NCBI GenBank assembly: GCA_020091685.1 | Contig: CM034603.1 | Coordinates: forward strand, 27,310,298-27,374,297 | Direction of reading: 5' to 3' | Length of the DNA: 64,000 bases | Origin: Lutjanus erythropterus | Taxonomy: Eukaryota; Chordata; Actinopteri; Lutjaniformes; Lutjanidae | Shown: piece by piece, positions 14,301 to 28,941 of the stretch | How the letters are laid out: each line of letters starts with the position of its first letter | Position numbering within the stretch: the first letter of the stretch is position 1 | The notes under the pieces: model-generated | Databases searched by the model: none | The model's input: only the letters and a program-made list of their open reading frames with translations | Told to the model about the DNA's origin: nothing | Made by a program: the position numbers and the translations under genes

Positions 14301-17300
14301 CTCTGGTAGTAGCGAAGAACAGCAGGCCTTCAGGAGCTCGAGTTTTGACATCCAGAGAGAAGTGGGGCCTGGAGAGGATAAAGAAATTCTTCATCATTTT
14401 TGGTGTTTGTGTGTGTTGGCTCTAACATGACTGCAGCATTGTTCTGGAGATGATGGACTCAGCCAAGTAGTCTTTTAATTAAGAAATCTTCCACTGAAGG
14501 TGTCGTGTGCGTGCATGCATGTGTTGTGAAATGATCCCGTGAAGTTAAGACAGGTTACTCACCTGGGCTGCAGGACCTGTAGAGGAAGGCTGTAGCTCAG
14601 GCTGCTCACAGGACCACCCAGGCGATACGCGTGTTGGACCAGGGCTAGTAGTGCACATGGTGACAGACTCTCATTTACTTTCTGCATCTCGGCCTCCTGA
14701 AACGGCACAACATTAACACAAGAGACTCAGACTCAAGGTCAAAGATCACTGATTGTTCTTTGGGAAGTCTCCAACAGGGTTCCACTCTGTCAAAAATACA
14801 GATGAAAGGGTTTCAAATGACAACAATGGTTAACATCTATAAAATACCATACATAATGAATCAAACTGGGGCTGCACAGACAGACAGTGACAATAAAGAC
14901 CTTATAAGCTGAGCTAAGAACTGACCATGTGTTCTTATGCTGAATAAATTAATGATTATTTTTATTCTCCTTCTTCTTCTAATTATTTTGTAGATTAACT
15001 GACTAGGGATGCAACAGTATATTGAATACAGAGATATGATAAAAAATACCATGACAATATCTACCACGATATTAAATGGTTACTAATTTTATTAATTTTT
15101 GTTTTGTTTTGTTTTATTTCATAAAAAAAGACTGCTGAATTATTTTTGTTTTGGTATTCTATGTACATTATTCAAATACTGATTGCAAAAGACAATTTTT
15201 TGCACATGCTTAGGTTGTGGCTGGCTACTTTTTATTTTATTAAAGAAGCATAGAAGAGGCACTTTAAGTTAAAAGGAAAAATTAATTTCATATGCACAAA
15301 AAAATTGCTGGACACATCAGTCTTTATTTTTCTTTTGTTTTTAATATTGTGATAAATATTGCATCTTGGACTTTTTGTCGTAGTATTATTGTGCCTTGAG
15401 TTTTTGGTATTGTTACACCCCTGTAATCAACTAATCCACTTGGTTAATAAAATAAAATGTCAGAAAATACTGAATAATGGCCACCATAATTTCCCAAAGC
15501 CTCAGTAATCTTATTCACATTGATTCTTTGTCCATCCAACACCACAAACACTCAAATACATTCAAGTCACTATCATAGGAAACAGAGAACTTGCACATTG
15601 AGTTGAGTTGAACTACAAACATGTAATAGCTGAGGAAAAGTACAATCTGGTTAATTATGATTTCATCACTCCTATATGATCTTAACTGGCAGGTCAGTTT
15701 GGATTGTGTGATTGCAACTACAAAATAATTTATAAATTGAGGTTTATACTATAACATTGAGTTTCTAACCCAACAAACTACGCAGATGTGTTTGGTTTCA
15801 ACTTTAGTTAGGATTTAAAGCTGCGTTTGTTATACTGTTAAATACAGCTTGCAGGGAAGTAGTTGCTCTACTGATTTGAGTGATTTTAGTTGGGTGTAAA
15901 CTTAAGAATAACAGGGGCTTACTTATATAGAAGTGTGGCAGAAGTGCAGAGATTATAAATCAGTGAACAGACTCAAAGACCTTTCTGAAATGGCTCATGT
16001 AGTCCTGATACTATAGAAAACACCAATTAAGGATTGAGGGCCAGCTCACACCAAATAAATCATATTACACACATAAGACATTACAGAATGCAATATGAGA
16101 ACCTCATGAATCACGACTGAGGGTCACAGTACCATTGCATGTGTAGTGTACTGTAGTGTCAGCTGATTATTGTTCTCGTATGAATTCATGCAGCAGCTCA
16201 GAATTCATTATTCAGGCGATCTGTTGTGTCTCATGGGGTGTCGGAGAATAGATTGTGGTGGTGATACAGCCTCGCTGAGTCAAATACATCGAGCTTAGTA
16301 AATTATGATGGGCATGCAAGATCAGTGATTTGAAGAAATGGTGTAATCATGCTTTTTAGAACATGGAATTAAATGTCTTTGAACATAGTAAGCTTGACTC
16401 TTAGCTCTGAAATCCTAACATTTCATCTCAGGTATTGCTTCAAAACATCTCACAGGCTACAAACCTTCTGATAATGTAGCTCAGGGTTTCTCAAACATAA
16501 AGCCATCCAATTCAGAGTTTCAAAAAAAAGGTTGAGAAAACAATTTCAAGGCAACTGCCTTCACTACATTTTCCAGTTTTCAATCAAACTCAAACCTTTA
16601 AGTTCTGAAATAAACTAAACAAAGTTTGGCCAATACAAATTGTTTAGGGTTCCTAAAACTCAAGTTTATCTAAAGAAGAAAGGTAAATCATCTCAACAAA
16701 ACATTATTAGTTGGTAAAACTTTTTCAGAACTAAGAGTCTGAGTTGGGCTCAAAAGTCAGAAATCTATTGAGGTAAGTTGAACAAGTTTTCTCTTGTTTC
16801 TCATTTTTACAGTGAAGGGATGGTAAATTTGATGAATCTGAGAAGTCTAGATTTGTTTGTTCAGTCAAGTTTATTCATGTAGCCTAGTATTACATACAAA
16901 ACCTCAAAGGGCTTTACTGAGCCACAACAGCATGGCTTTCCATTTAAATTCAGTTTTAATTCAAAATGATTTTTAAGTATAAGTTTGAAATACATAACTT
17001 CTATCCATCTATGTCCTTATAAGGAGAATATAAAACTATACAAAAGGCCAAAGCATGTTGAGAAATGCAGCTCCTGTTGTGTTTACTGGATATTAACTGT
17101 GATGATTAGTTATTTTATTAAAGAGTGAAGTTAACATGTATATCATTATATAATCAGGCATGTGAGTGTTTCCATTAGTTGACAATAGTGAGTTAGAGGA
17201 CATGTGCTTGTGAAGGACTGTTAGAAAGTGGTTCAGTTACATGAAAGAAGGAAAAGAGACATGAGTTGATTTCAAGCTTGTTATTCACAAGTTTTTGTTT

Positions 17301-20300
17301 GTAATTACTGGATAAATAGAATAGACAGATACAATACATTTAATCATTCTTATGATTATTGGGAATGTTCATGCAACTTTTTTTTATTTAAACACACTGC
17401 AGATGAATGAGGTTGTGCATAAGAAACAGAACATTGCGGTGCAAGCTGCCAGTTTTTCATGTCAATATTAGATTCTTGTCAGCATCGGCAGGTCTTAGGG
17501 CTCCTTCTTCTTCATCTCTGGAAATAAGGCAGCAAAATATAATGTAAATGATGTCAACATAAGACCAAAAACACTGTGTGAGCTTAATCTACAACAACAG
17601 TATTATACAGTAGTTTCCCTGTATACATTTACGAAAGTTACAAAAGAGAAAGATAAAAGCGGGTATGACTTACTGCTGGTAAGTGGACTCAATCGTCAAC
17701 TCACCATGTTCATTATGTATATATTATACCTTTGACAAATAATGTCACTTAATTCAAAGAAAACAGAAGTTTGAATTAATTCATCTGTCTTTTTTCACTT
17801 GTTTACTTGTCTTTTGAATGTTAAAATTCATTATTGAAATAAGTGTGGGCATGAAAGACAAACACTCACCTTCTTAGAGATGCGGTCCAGCATCAGCTGA
17901 GCAGGACTGTCAGCAGTACACACATCCAGCAAGACATTTCCAGAAGCCTGGAACTTGCTGAAGTCCTCAGCCTTGAACAGACTTGGTTGCCTGCAAACAG
18001 ACAAACAGATTATAAACACCATGCCTCATAATACCACGATATTTATCAGGGCTGGGTTTTGGGGTAACACTTCATAATAACCGCCATGTTAAAATAAGTA
18101 GTAACACAACGCAACAAATTTGATGGCGTTGACAGTTGAGCGTGCTGAGATGTCACCGAATCATTCAAAAATATGACCTTTCCACTACTGCACATGCCTA
18201 TAACATCTGTTTAAAATAAATGCATAAAATGTGGATGAATTATTTCAGGAATTCTTCAAGTCACATGAATTAGTACTGAATGAGGTAGAAAAGACAGGGA
18301 ACCAAATTAAGTACTCTACTGGTATCGGTATGACTTTAAGGGCACTGGTATTGATACTGGTATCATAAGTTTTTAAACCACACCCAGCCCTAATATTTGG
18401 TGCACAAACGATCACTATTTGACTTCAGGTCGTCTGATGGTATGCCAAACTTATTTAGTGCAAACTGAGGAGATCTTACCGTCTTGTGTAGAGGTTGGAA
18501 ACGCAGCCTTTGAATGTGTCCTGTCCCAGGAACAAGAAGCCAGCTGTGTCACGTATGGAAGTGCTGCCACTCTGCTCCTGGCCTGCATCTTCATCATCAA
18601 TAAGCAGCTCAATGCTGTTTGGAGAATCATCATGGTTATTTTTAATATACTTAAATACACTTTAGAGTTTACTTTACAGCTTTACAGAGACGTTTGCTTT
18701 TAACTGCTGGGCAACATACGTATGTCACTGTGCATTTTCTATTTATGTATAACTGAGCAACTATTACCTGCTAAAACCAAAAACAGGCTGTCATATGTTA
18801 AATGGGAGTATGGATGTGCACATTGTTGCTTATAGATTTGACTGTAAAAGCATTGACTCTTTCATACCTTGCACCTCTTTTGGTCACAGTCAAATAATGC
18901 CACTGGTTGTCGTTATATTGTTTGTTTGACCTCCAGATCTTGTTGTTGAAATTGAGAATCACGTGGCCATTTTCCAATCTCAGATTCATTCCATTAGTCT
19001 GGAAAACAGAAGAAAAAAAGTTTTTTAAAATCTGGCCAAGTCCGGCCTGCTGTCTCACATGAATCTAATCACAAAAGTCACGACTGAAACATCGGATTTC
19101 AAAATGAACAAATGTACGGACTGACCTGCTGTTTGTCCTGCAGAATGATACCCTGATTCTCTGTGCTCTTGAATCCGATGGAGACAGTGACGTCATTAGC
19201 CAGATCGAAGTCGCCAAGCTTGGCTGACAGGGAGCTTCCCAAGCTGAACTCTGCTTTACGGGTAATCTAGACAAGAACATTGGCAAAATGTTAATAAGTC
19301 GGTTTGGGCAGTGATATAAATGTTGGTAACTGGTTTGGGATACAGGGAGTAATGTCCTACCAAGGAATCCTTGGGACAGCCTTTGCTGATGCCCACTCGC
19401 TCAGCTACAGGTTTAAAGTCTTTATTCAGCTTCAGATTCTTCACGCATCCTTTGAATGGCTGCATGGTGATGTTAAATCTGTGAGGAGGAACAGAAACTC
19501 ATGTTATTCACCATAAAGTGGGAAAAGTTTGAAACCTAACTCACAACACACAATGATTAGGAGGAAAATTGATCAGAACATACTTCTCTCTCAAGTCCTG
19601 TGGGGCACCACCGATGTAGTATTCTTTAAATTCGTCGTTCTTGTATGCAGCTTGAGCTGAGGCCACTTCTTTATTGGCCATCCGGACTGTCATTTTTCCT
19701 GCGCCTGTACTGATGATGAGGACTTCAACGAAGTCGTCCGTCTGAAGGATAGAGAAGCAAGATGCGGTTCACTAAATGATGCTTTATGCACAAGTGTTAT
19801 CTGGCTAAGCAGTGCTCAGGAAGCAAAATAAGCTTACTGGGAAGATTTTCTGGTTCTTCGTAGCCGGTGCGTCGAGCAAATTACTACGCAGGAAAACGAC
19901 GCCCTGCTCCATCGTCACAGTGAAGTATTTGTCCTACATTGAAGAGGAGATAGAGTAATCAAATTCCAAGTAGTATGTACATATCTACTTAAAATGCATC
20001 CAATGCAGATTTTTTTTAAAGTAACAATGAAAGTGATGAATAGTTTACCTCACTCCCTATGTATAAGAGCAGACCATTTTCTGAACGAGTATGCACGCTC
20101 ATACCGATGAGGAGGACAGTAGATTTTTTATCTATAATCACTTTGCCATATCCAGTGCCTTCATAGTAATCAGAATCCACTGGAGGTACGTATCTGTAAA
20201 GACAGGAGAAAAAGTCAGAAAATAATATTTTAAAAAATCAATAGGCTTTATTCATCTTTGACAATTTCACACTAAACATGTTTGGTCTGTTACAAGAGTG

Positions 20301-23300
20301 CAGATTAAAATGGTGCAATTACCAAAATTGTTGCCAATTACTTTTCTGTCAATTAGTCAATTAATCCACTAATCATTTCAGCTGTACTTATGTTTGTATA
20401 TTTATTGTGTGAAAAAATCTTTCAGTGTAAATTAATTAGTAACTGAACCTGTCAAATAATTGTAGTGGAGTAAAAAATACAATTATTCCCTTTGAATTGT
20501 AGTTGAGTAGGAGTAGAAAGTGGAATGAAAAGAACAGGTACCTCTTGCATGGAGTATTTTTATTGATGTTCACTGCATTTTGGAAGTTATAGAGGCTGAT
20601 GACTTTGTCATTGAAAGAGGAGAACTCGATGCAGCCTTGGTACTTGGGGAACCTGAGTGAGTCTGGCAGCTGAGTAGAAGCAAAACAGAGAACGGTGTTA
20701 ATGAAAAGCCACGCTGGTTAAAATAAAACAAAATAAAAGTATTGCTGTCCCTATTTCCTTGCTGCTTACAGTGAAGTTGTCAGGGTAGCCTCCAACATAG
20801 AACACAGTATCACTGGGAGTGAGGTCCAGGAGGTTCTTCTTTTCCATGCCTTGTTTGCTTTTTGTAATCGGTATACCGGGTGTGCTTGAGGTGACATCTT
20901 TGGTGAGGGTCATCTGTGCATCTTGGTAAATTCTAAATCAAAAAAGGGAAAAAAATGTCCACATGTTCATCAGATTCACAACATTCACATTCTTCATAAA
21001 TCTATTTCAGAGCTACGTAGTAGGGCCTCATGTCCACATAGTGTTTGTCTGGCAGAAAGGTGTGGAGCGCTGGGAAGAAGTGTCTGTGTTGTTAAAAACA
21101 AAAGTGGAAACACTCTGTATGTGGGTTTTGTTTCTATGACAACAATATCTTGAAAGTCAAGTCAAATTTTATTTGTATATCCCAATATCACAAATCACAA
21201 TATGTCTCAAGGAGTTTTGCAATCCACAAAACCACCTGTTTTGGAGACCTTCAAAGAGTATGGAAAAACTCGCCTCAAAAAAACCCTTTACACAGGGAAA
21301 AAGAGAGAAACCTCAGCGAGGGCCACAGAGGAGGCATTCCCCTCCCAGAATGGACAATTGTGCAATAGATGTCGCAAGAAAATTCAACTGCCGTTGTTGC
21401 ACAGTCAAGCATTGCCCCTTTGGTTTTGATTATCTGTTTGTATCTATTTGTTTGAGATTTTTTCTCCATGTCCAGCGTTGAGCAGCTGTAACATTCTGGT
21501 TAACTACATTCATTTCCTATTAATTTTTCACAATAAAAGTCCCCCAATATTTTGCTGTCTAAAAGCTTTTATTATGAAGCATTAAAGTCTGGAAATGTTT
21601 AGTTTTTTATAAGGCAGATACCTGAAAGAGTTGCGGATGAACTAAACTTAAAACCACAGAGATTCAGTTAGAAGCTACAAAAGTCCTGAGAGCTAAACAC
21701 AGAGACTTTTTGTCTTTCTCTCTGCTCTCCTGCAAATACGAGAGTTGAGTCTCTGCTCTCTGTCGCACATCCGAAAAATCTGAAAAAAAACTCATCTGAT
21801 ACTTTATATGATTGGCTGCCAGAAAAAAGTGATGGTGCCAGCCAGTGCCAGCGCCTCAGAAAAAAAAAATACTATATGGACATGGGCTGGGAAGAAAAGA
21901 GTGAAAATTATACTGAACACTGAAAATAGGTGAATTACAGAAGAATTAAGCTGTCCGTTTACCTGTGTAGGTCCACTCTGTCAAACTTGGCTGGCTCAGA
22001 TGCAGACCTGGTGATGGTACCCGTTTCTATCTGATACTCCCGTCCGTTGAGCTTGTACACGCCGTACAGCACGTTCTTCCTCAGAACCATACCTATGTAG
22101 TTCTTAGAGGACTGCAAGAGATAGTTTGTTAATACAATGCCTACAATTACAAGCTAAATCTTTATTTGAAAACATTCACAAGCAGTCAGATCACTTACAT
22201 CTCTGTTGCCGAGGTACAACACAAACATGTCTCCTTTGTCGCTGGCCTGTCTGCGTCTGCGACTTCCATCTCCCCTGCCTTCAGGTCTCTGCAGCGACAG
22301 AGACAGAGTTGTGTAGGCCTTCAGATCCTCCAAATCCTTTGGTGGACGCAGCTCCACGTGACCCTCGCCTGTGAACTTCATTGGGATCACAATCTGAGGA
22401 AAGACGAAAGTAAAGTAAAGGGAAATTAGACCAATCGAGGAAAAATAAGGGACAAGTTGGTTTGATTTGGGCTTTGGTTACAGTATGAATGCATTTGAAG
22501 CGCATGACCTCACCCTGTTAGCTGCGTCCCGAGCCTGTTCAATGAGCTCTTTGATCTTCTTGATGTTCTCAGTTATGTTGCTAATGGGAGTGAACTGCGA
22601 GGTCAGGGTCTCCACTTCTGAGATCTTATCATTCAGAGATGGGATGGTGTTCAACAAGTCCTTCACTGCAAGTAAAAAGTAAGAAGGAGAGAAAAAAATG
22701 GTTATCGTGTACCATAAAGTAAAAAAAAACATAGTGCCTAGAGACATCTTTTTCAAAATCTCACCTGACTTGTCCACCTCGTTCAACACATTGCCCAGGT
22801 TGGAGTCTCCAGGAGTGACACTGATCTTGTCAATTTCATTTCTGATTGTGTTCAGTTTGTCCATAGTGTCGCTGGCCGTGTCATTGGCTGCAGCTGCCTT
22901 CCTCTTGGCTTCGTCAATCATACCAGAAATGTCATCTGAAAATGAAGAGGGATAATGAACTCTGGTATTAGACTGACACAGGCAGTTAAACAGTCATGCT
23001 AATCCTGCAATGCCCTGACTTGTTCTACCTCTTTTGATGCCATTTAATTGGTTCTGTGCATCCTGGAGGTCTTTTTCAAGAGCTTTCTTCTTCGTGTCAG
23101 CGTCCTTCAGGCGCTTCTTCAGGTCATTGACATCGTCTGCAGCGTCTGTTACAAAACAACAGTATTAGTGACTGAGCTTTTGGGTTATTAGAAAAACAGC
23201 AGTTTAATAGTAGGGATGAATTACCTTTAAGGTCATTTTCTGCGTCCCTTGCATTCTGCAGTAGGTCCTCACCGGTCTCTTTCAGGTCTTTTGCTCTTTT

Positions 23301-26300
23301 TGTCAGCTTCTGATTTTTTACATTCTAAAGGAAGAAAAAAACATATTGGTTAAAGTGAAACAAAATTCTAAAAAGTTATTACAATATTCAGTCAGATACT
23401 AAATATTTACTTGAACTGATAGCTATTTAAAGTAGTAAGGTATCAAGTCTGTGGCTTACATTCAAGGCGTTGTCTGCTGCTTCTTTGGCCTCATTAGCTG
23501 CAGCTTCAGCAGCATTAATTGCATCTGTGATGTTCTTGTAGGCATCAATAGCGTCTTTGGCATTGCGCACCTCAGGACGTCCACTTGCATTCTTCACAGC
23601 GCTGTAATACACATTAACAAGAGGAGAAATAAACCCAAGATGCATGGAGAAAGGATGCACAAAATGACAAAAACAATGTTTAGCTGACATGAGATCATAT
23701 GTCTTTATTGCGTGCAGAAAAGACCTACTCTTCAAGTTCCTTTGCCAGCTTGTTGAGGTTCTTAGCATGTTCCTCTGCCCGCTCCACAAGGCCCTCCTTG
23801 GCGGCTGCCTTGGTAATCTCATTCACCTTCTTGGTCAAGTCAGTCTTGGCACCATCCAGCTGTGCTGCCAGCTGTTCGTATTCCTACAGAGGAGATGGAC
23901 AGGTGAATGGGTGCAAGTTGTTCATACAGTAAGAGCACTAAATGCCATTTATATCACCTCAGGGCACTAGGAGCTAAAACACTGATCATTATCTGAGTAG
24001 ACGGCATGTTAGGACCTGACGGCTCTTCATGTGGGATCATCTGTCTTCCCACATCAGGGATCCCAAGAGATAATATGTGACTGTACAGAAAATATTTGAG
24101 GCAAAGAACATGCAGGCTACAGTTTGTTGAGCATACCTTTTTGCTGTCAGAGAGCTTTTTCACCAAATTCTCTGTCTTCTGCAGCTCGTCTTTTGCCATG
24201 GCTATTTGGTCCTCAACGTTCTTCCGCTCATCTTTTAAGGCTTTGATACGGTTCTGTAGGCAGTACAAGTCAACTTAGAGTACAAGTTTACGTAATACCT
24301 TACTATAACATTGATGTATAACAGCACTTTTATGCTATAAACCACCATATAATACATCCTTCATAATAATTTATGTGCTATAATGAATAATCTCATGTGT
24401 ACAAATCATCCTCATTAATATTTCTCTCCTCAGTAACCGTTAACCAACAAGCCCACATATTTCTGATCACTGATTAACTCTTTGACTTGTGAGCTCTTAC
24501 CTGCAGAGGTCCAAGTGCCTGAGCATTGAGTCCGTTCTGGGTGTTTGCTTTTTTCACCAAGTCCGTCGCCTCCTTCAGAGCCTTGTCCAGATCCTTCAGC
24601 TTGGCCTCGTAACCCTTAAGAAGGTCCCCAAGCTTCTCTGCTGCAGCCTCGTTCTGTTCGCACTGCTTACTTACATTAGCCTTGATGTAGTCTAGCACTA
24701 AGAAATGGATTAGAATAAGAGAAAGGGAATGTTATTGACCAGTCTGCAGTGATGTTTAACTTCTTCTAAAATGAACGTCATGGATTATATAACCTCGGCA
24801 GTGTTTGGATAAAACATTTGTGAAGGGGTTTGCTTTCCACAAAGGAGGGACTTATATAAGTTTATACTGAATAAGTATTGACAGTAATACTTTCTAACAA
24901 CTATCAGTAATAAATGACCCGAGGAATACACCGGGATCAACCAAATAACAACAATCTACAGAACAAAAATCTGTAAACACATTCATTAAAAAAATATCAT
25001 ATACATATTCTTAAAAGAAAATCTAATTTTTCTAACTTACTATAAGCTATTAAGCTATAACAAAACTATGACATACACATATTTCTTCTGCTTATGTACA
25101 TTTTTGTTTCAATTTCAACATTTTTTGTTGTTTTTTACACTTGATGTCAGAAACTGAATTGACATTTTTGCAACAATGCAATGATAATAATGTTTTTTAA
25201 TAAATTAGTAATGCTATAATTTGCTATTTTATCATTTGTGTAATATGAAGTAATAGTATAGTTTAAAATAATAGTTTATATATCAAATAAACTTGTTTAT
25301 AAATCAAATTTTGTATCAGCTGACAAAAGTTAAGAAATAGTCGCTAAAGTGTAGAAAATGTTAAAATGAGTGCAATGATAAAATAGTTTACTAATGTAGT
25401 CAGAATGTAACTGCCATTGTCTTTTATAAGTTATGATTCAAAATATAATTTTATTTTATATCAAACAAATGAATGATAAACAGTAAATGTAAGCATGAAT
25501 AATACTTAGTAAACATTGTTAGAATTTCATTGTTTAACAGTAAAATAACTACTACGGTAAATAGTTTAATTACTTGCATTACTTGTAATAATGAATTCAC
25601 CATTTTTTAATGATAGCCATTATAACATGTTACTGTATAGACTAAGTCTCTTACGTTTCTTGGCCTCGTCCCTTTCTTTCTCGGCGGCCGTCTTCTGAGG
25701 GGTGAAGTTCCTTTTCTCCATCTCGTTCACCATCCGCTGAGCGTCTTCTAGCATTTTAGCCAAATTGTCATTGGGCAGCATGTCACCACTAGTACCTGAC
25801 TCCTTCAGTTGGTCCAGCAGAGCTGCAATCACACAAAAACACACACTCAGTAAAAAAAATATTCAGGCTCTGATAATTAAATTTTATTGTAGACTATTAT
25901 ACTGTCTTTAAAGACGTACAATATAAACTGATGAACCAAATATAAATACAGAAAACAGAGGAAAGGAGGAGATTAAAATAAGGTTGAAAACATTATTTAA
26001 GACGATAAAAAAAGAACAGAGAAAGAGTTGAAGTCCTGAATTTAAATTTCCTTTTACCTTGGATTTTCTTGAGAGCGGTTCTAATCTCTGAGTCCAGATC
26101 TTTTGCCCTCTTGTGGGTTTTTTCAACATCTGCCACGGCCTTGTCGGCTTCATCGGCCCTTTTATCCGCCTAGATAAAACATACATACAGATAATACTCA
26201 TTTTCACGCTTTTTTGTTTCACACTTTGTTGCATACTGATATCTGTGTGTGATATCTGATATGTCTCCAACACTCTACCTTGTCTCTGAGGGAGCTGATG

Positions 26301-28900
26301 TCATCTGAGAGATTGATTGTGTCCTCTTCCAGCTGGCTGACTTTAGACTTCTGGGCGTTGATGGCGCTGTCGTACTTCTTGACAAGAGACTGCAAAAAGC
26401 ACAGCAGCAGAAATGTAAATGAAGCTGCACAAAGTCAAGTTCAGATGCTGCAGTTGAGGCTGTTTTGAAACGCTGCTGTGGGAAGTATTTACTTGTGTCT
26501 CATGAAGGATGCACAAATGAAGTAGATGTAACAACTGAGATTACGAGGGAACAAGAAACGACAGGTTGAAGCAACAAACACTGGCATCCAGTGGTGTGAT
26601 CTCTAACTCGAGTTGACACACTGGCTGTGGGATAAAATTCATTGAGATTGCTTATCAGCAGGAATCTCGAATGTTTGAACAAGCGCACCCATCCTGTGCC
26701 ACGCTGTGGGTGAGTGTGTCTGTAGGAAATGGGCATGTGCAATGTACAAAATGCATAAAACAATGGATCTCATCATGCTTCTGACCATGCATTTGGCATA
26801 ATTTCTTGACTTTTGTGTCCACACTTAATCTAGGACTCTTTAAAATATATTTAAGTGCTCTTCACACTGTCTTCTTCCCTATCTGAAGCCTTCAAGGTTC
26901 CAGTCTGCGATGGAAGAAGTTGTAAACGTACTTAGTTTCTTTCCACCACTAGTTACAGTGCAGGGTTACAGTACACCGACATGTTACCTTGGTGTCCTCC
27001 ACGGCCTTTTCCAGCTTCTTCAGCCTGTCCTGAGAGGAGGCGCTGGCAGTGGCGTTGTCCAGCTGAGTCTTGATCTTCCCCAGCTCATCGTCCAGCTTCT
27101 CCAGATCATGCAGTAAAGTCTGGGCGCAATTATCGCACTCTGAAATACAAAAGAGGATTGGATCAGCAAAGGATGAGACTTATTTTATTACAAACTAGAT
27201 GTCAGAACATCAGACATCAGTTCTTTTTCTTAACTCACCTTGGCAGTTCTCATCGGTGTTTGTGTCTCCTGGCTCCAGTGTGTTCTTGCAAACTGGAAAC
27301 AGTAAAAAAAAAAAAGATATGTTTTGGATCAAGGCATACTTGGAAAATTTTCATCAATTTATAAGGGCATGACAGTAGAGATGAAGGTGGCATGCAAACT
27401 TAATTAATAATTAATACAGACTATTTGAGTGCTGTATTTCTTTTTAGTAAAATTTAAAAGAAAGAAATCTAAGTGGAATATGGTTTGTTCAACTTCGCCC
27501 AGTGTACAAAAAGAAAATTAAATTAATTTCACGATGATGTATAAGAATTTTATAAAAGTTTGAGAGAATCGAATGAATTAAATCATGGATTAATGCGTTG
27601 TGGAGTCCAGGATCTCACCTCCAGTCTTGGGATCACAGTTGTTTCCGTTGCCATTGCAATTACAGGGCTGACAGCTTCCTCCTCGTACCAGTGGATTGCC
27701 ATAGTAACCAGGAGCACAGCTGTGGGACAGAAAAATAAGGCAAATTAGAAATAAGTCAACAATATACAAAAATACACAGCATCTACACAGTATTTAAACA
27801 TCATTGCTTGGCCTTTTAACGTTGAGATGAAATTACAAAATATATTTAACCCCTTTAGATCGTATCCCTGGTCATCTTTTTGTATTCTTATATCAAAATC
27901 CAATAATTTTCTTCTTCCTATAAAACAAAATATGACGTACATACAGAGGCTTGAACCATCCACACAATCAATGTCCTACCCGCCTATTCTGTCAAATACG
28001 TCAGAATAGGAAAGATAGAAAATCCCAAAACGCCGTTTCATCTGGACTTTAAACAGATCCATCCACACTCACCTCTCACACTTCTCTCCGGTGTAGCCTG
28101 GTCTGCATATACACTGGAAGTCTCCGAACACCTGTCTGCATCCTATCGCAAAACTGCGCATTCACAGAGAAATCATGATCAGATTCTTAAAATACACATT
28201 TGCACTTTATTTTGGTATTATAGTGTTTGAAGGTGTTTTTTTTTTTCTTCACCCACCTGTTTGCAGACGTGGTGGATGGGCATGGGCAAACTCTGCACGT
28301 CCTCTGAGCTGCGTTTCCATAGTAACCTTCTTTGCAGCGTTCACATCGATCCCCGGCTGTGTTGTCCCGACAGTTCTGAAAATGAAAAAAAATGCCGTTA
28401 TTGCAACACTTGTAAACCATATGTGAAGAAGCTCTATGAAAAACAAAACCAGTACTTTGTGTGCACATGTTGTCCAAACTCGACCTCGCATCTCATCTTT
28501 TATTTAACACTGAAGCAGGAATGCAAACATCTGAGGGCAAAGAGAGGATACGTTCTTTGCCAATCAATCAGAGACGGTGTGTTCAGAACCAGCCTGTTTG
28601 TGTCCATTTGACTTTGAGATGCTTGGGTGTGGATCCATGCATGCATTGCCCACACAGGCCCAGTACTGAGTGTCTTGCATAACAATAACACAACAGAGAC
28701 ACGGCTCAGACGTTGAAAAAACAGGCTCGTCGTCCGATCGAGGAGAATAACGAGCGAGAGGGGCCCCATGACGGGAAATCAGGGAGTCATATCAAATAAT
28801 ACTTCTGATGTGGTGATATGACATACAGAAAGTTATTCGCTCGCAGATGTAGCCTGAGGGTGAGAGGTCTAGACTCTGACTAAACTGTGGCTCATACACA

Positions 28901-28941
<41 letters not shown>

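Noticed and set aside
21150-21481. Three overlapping plus-strand open frames of 72-102 codons
   Set aside because: They fall within a high-copy interspersed repeat and have no recognisable protein motif.
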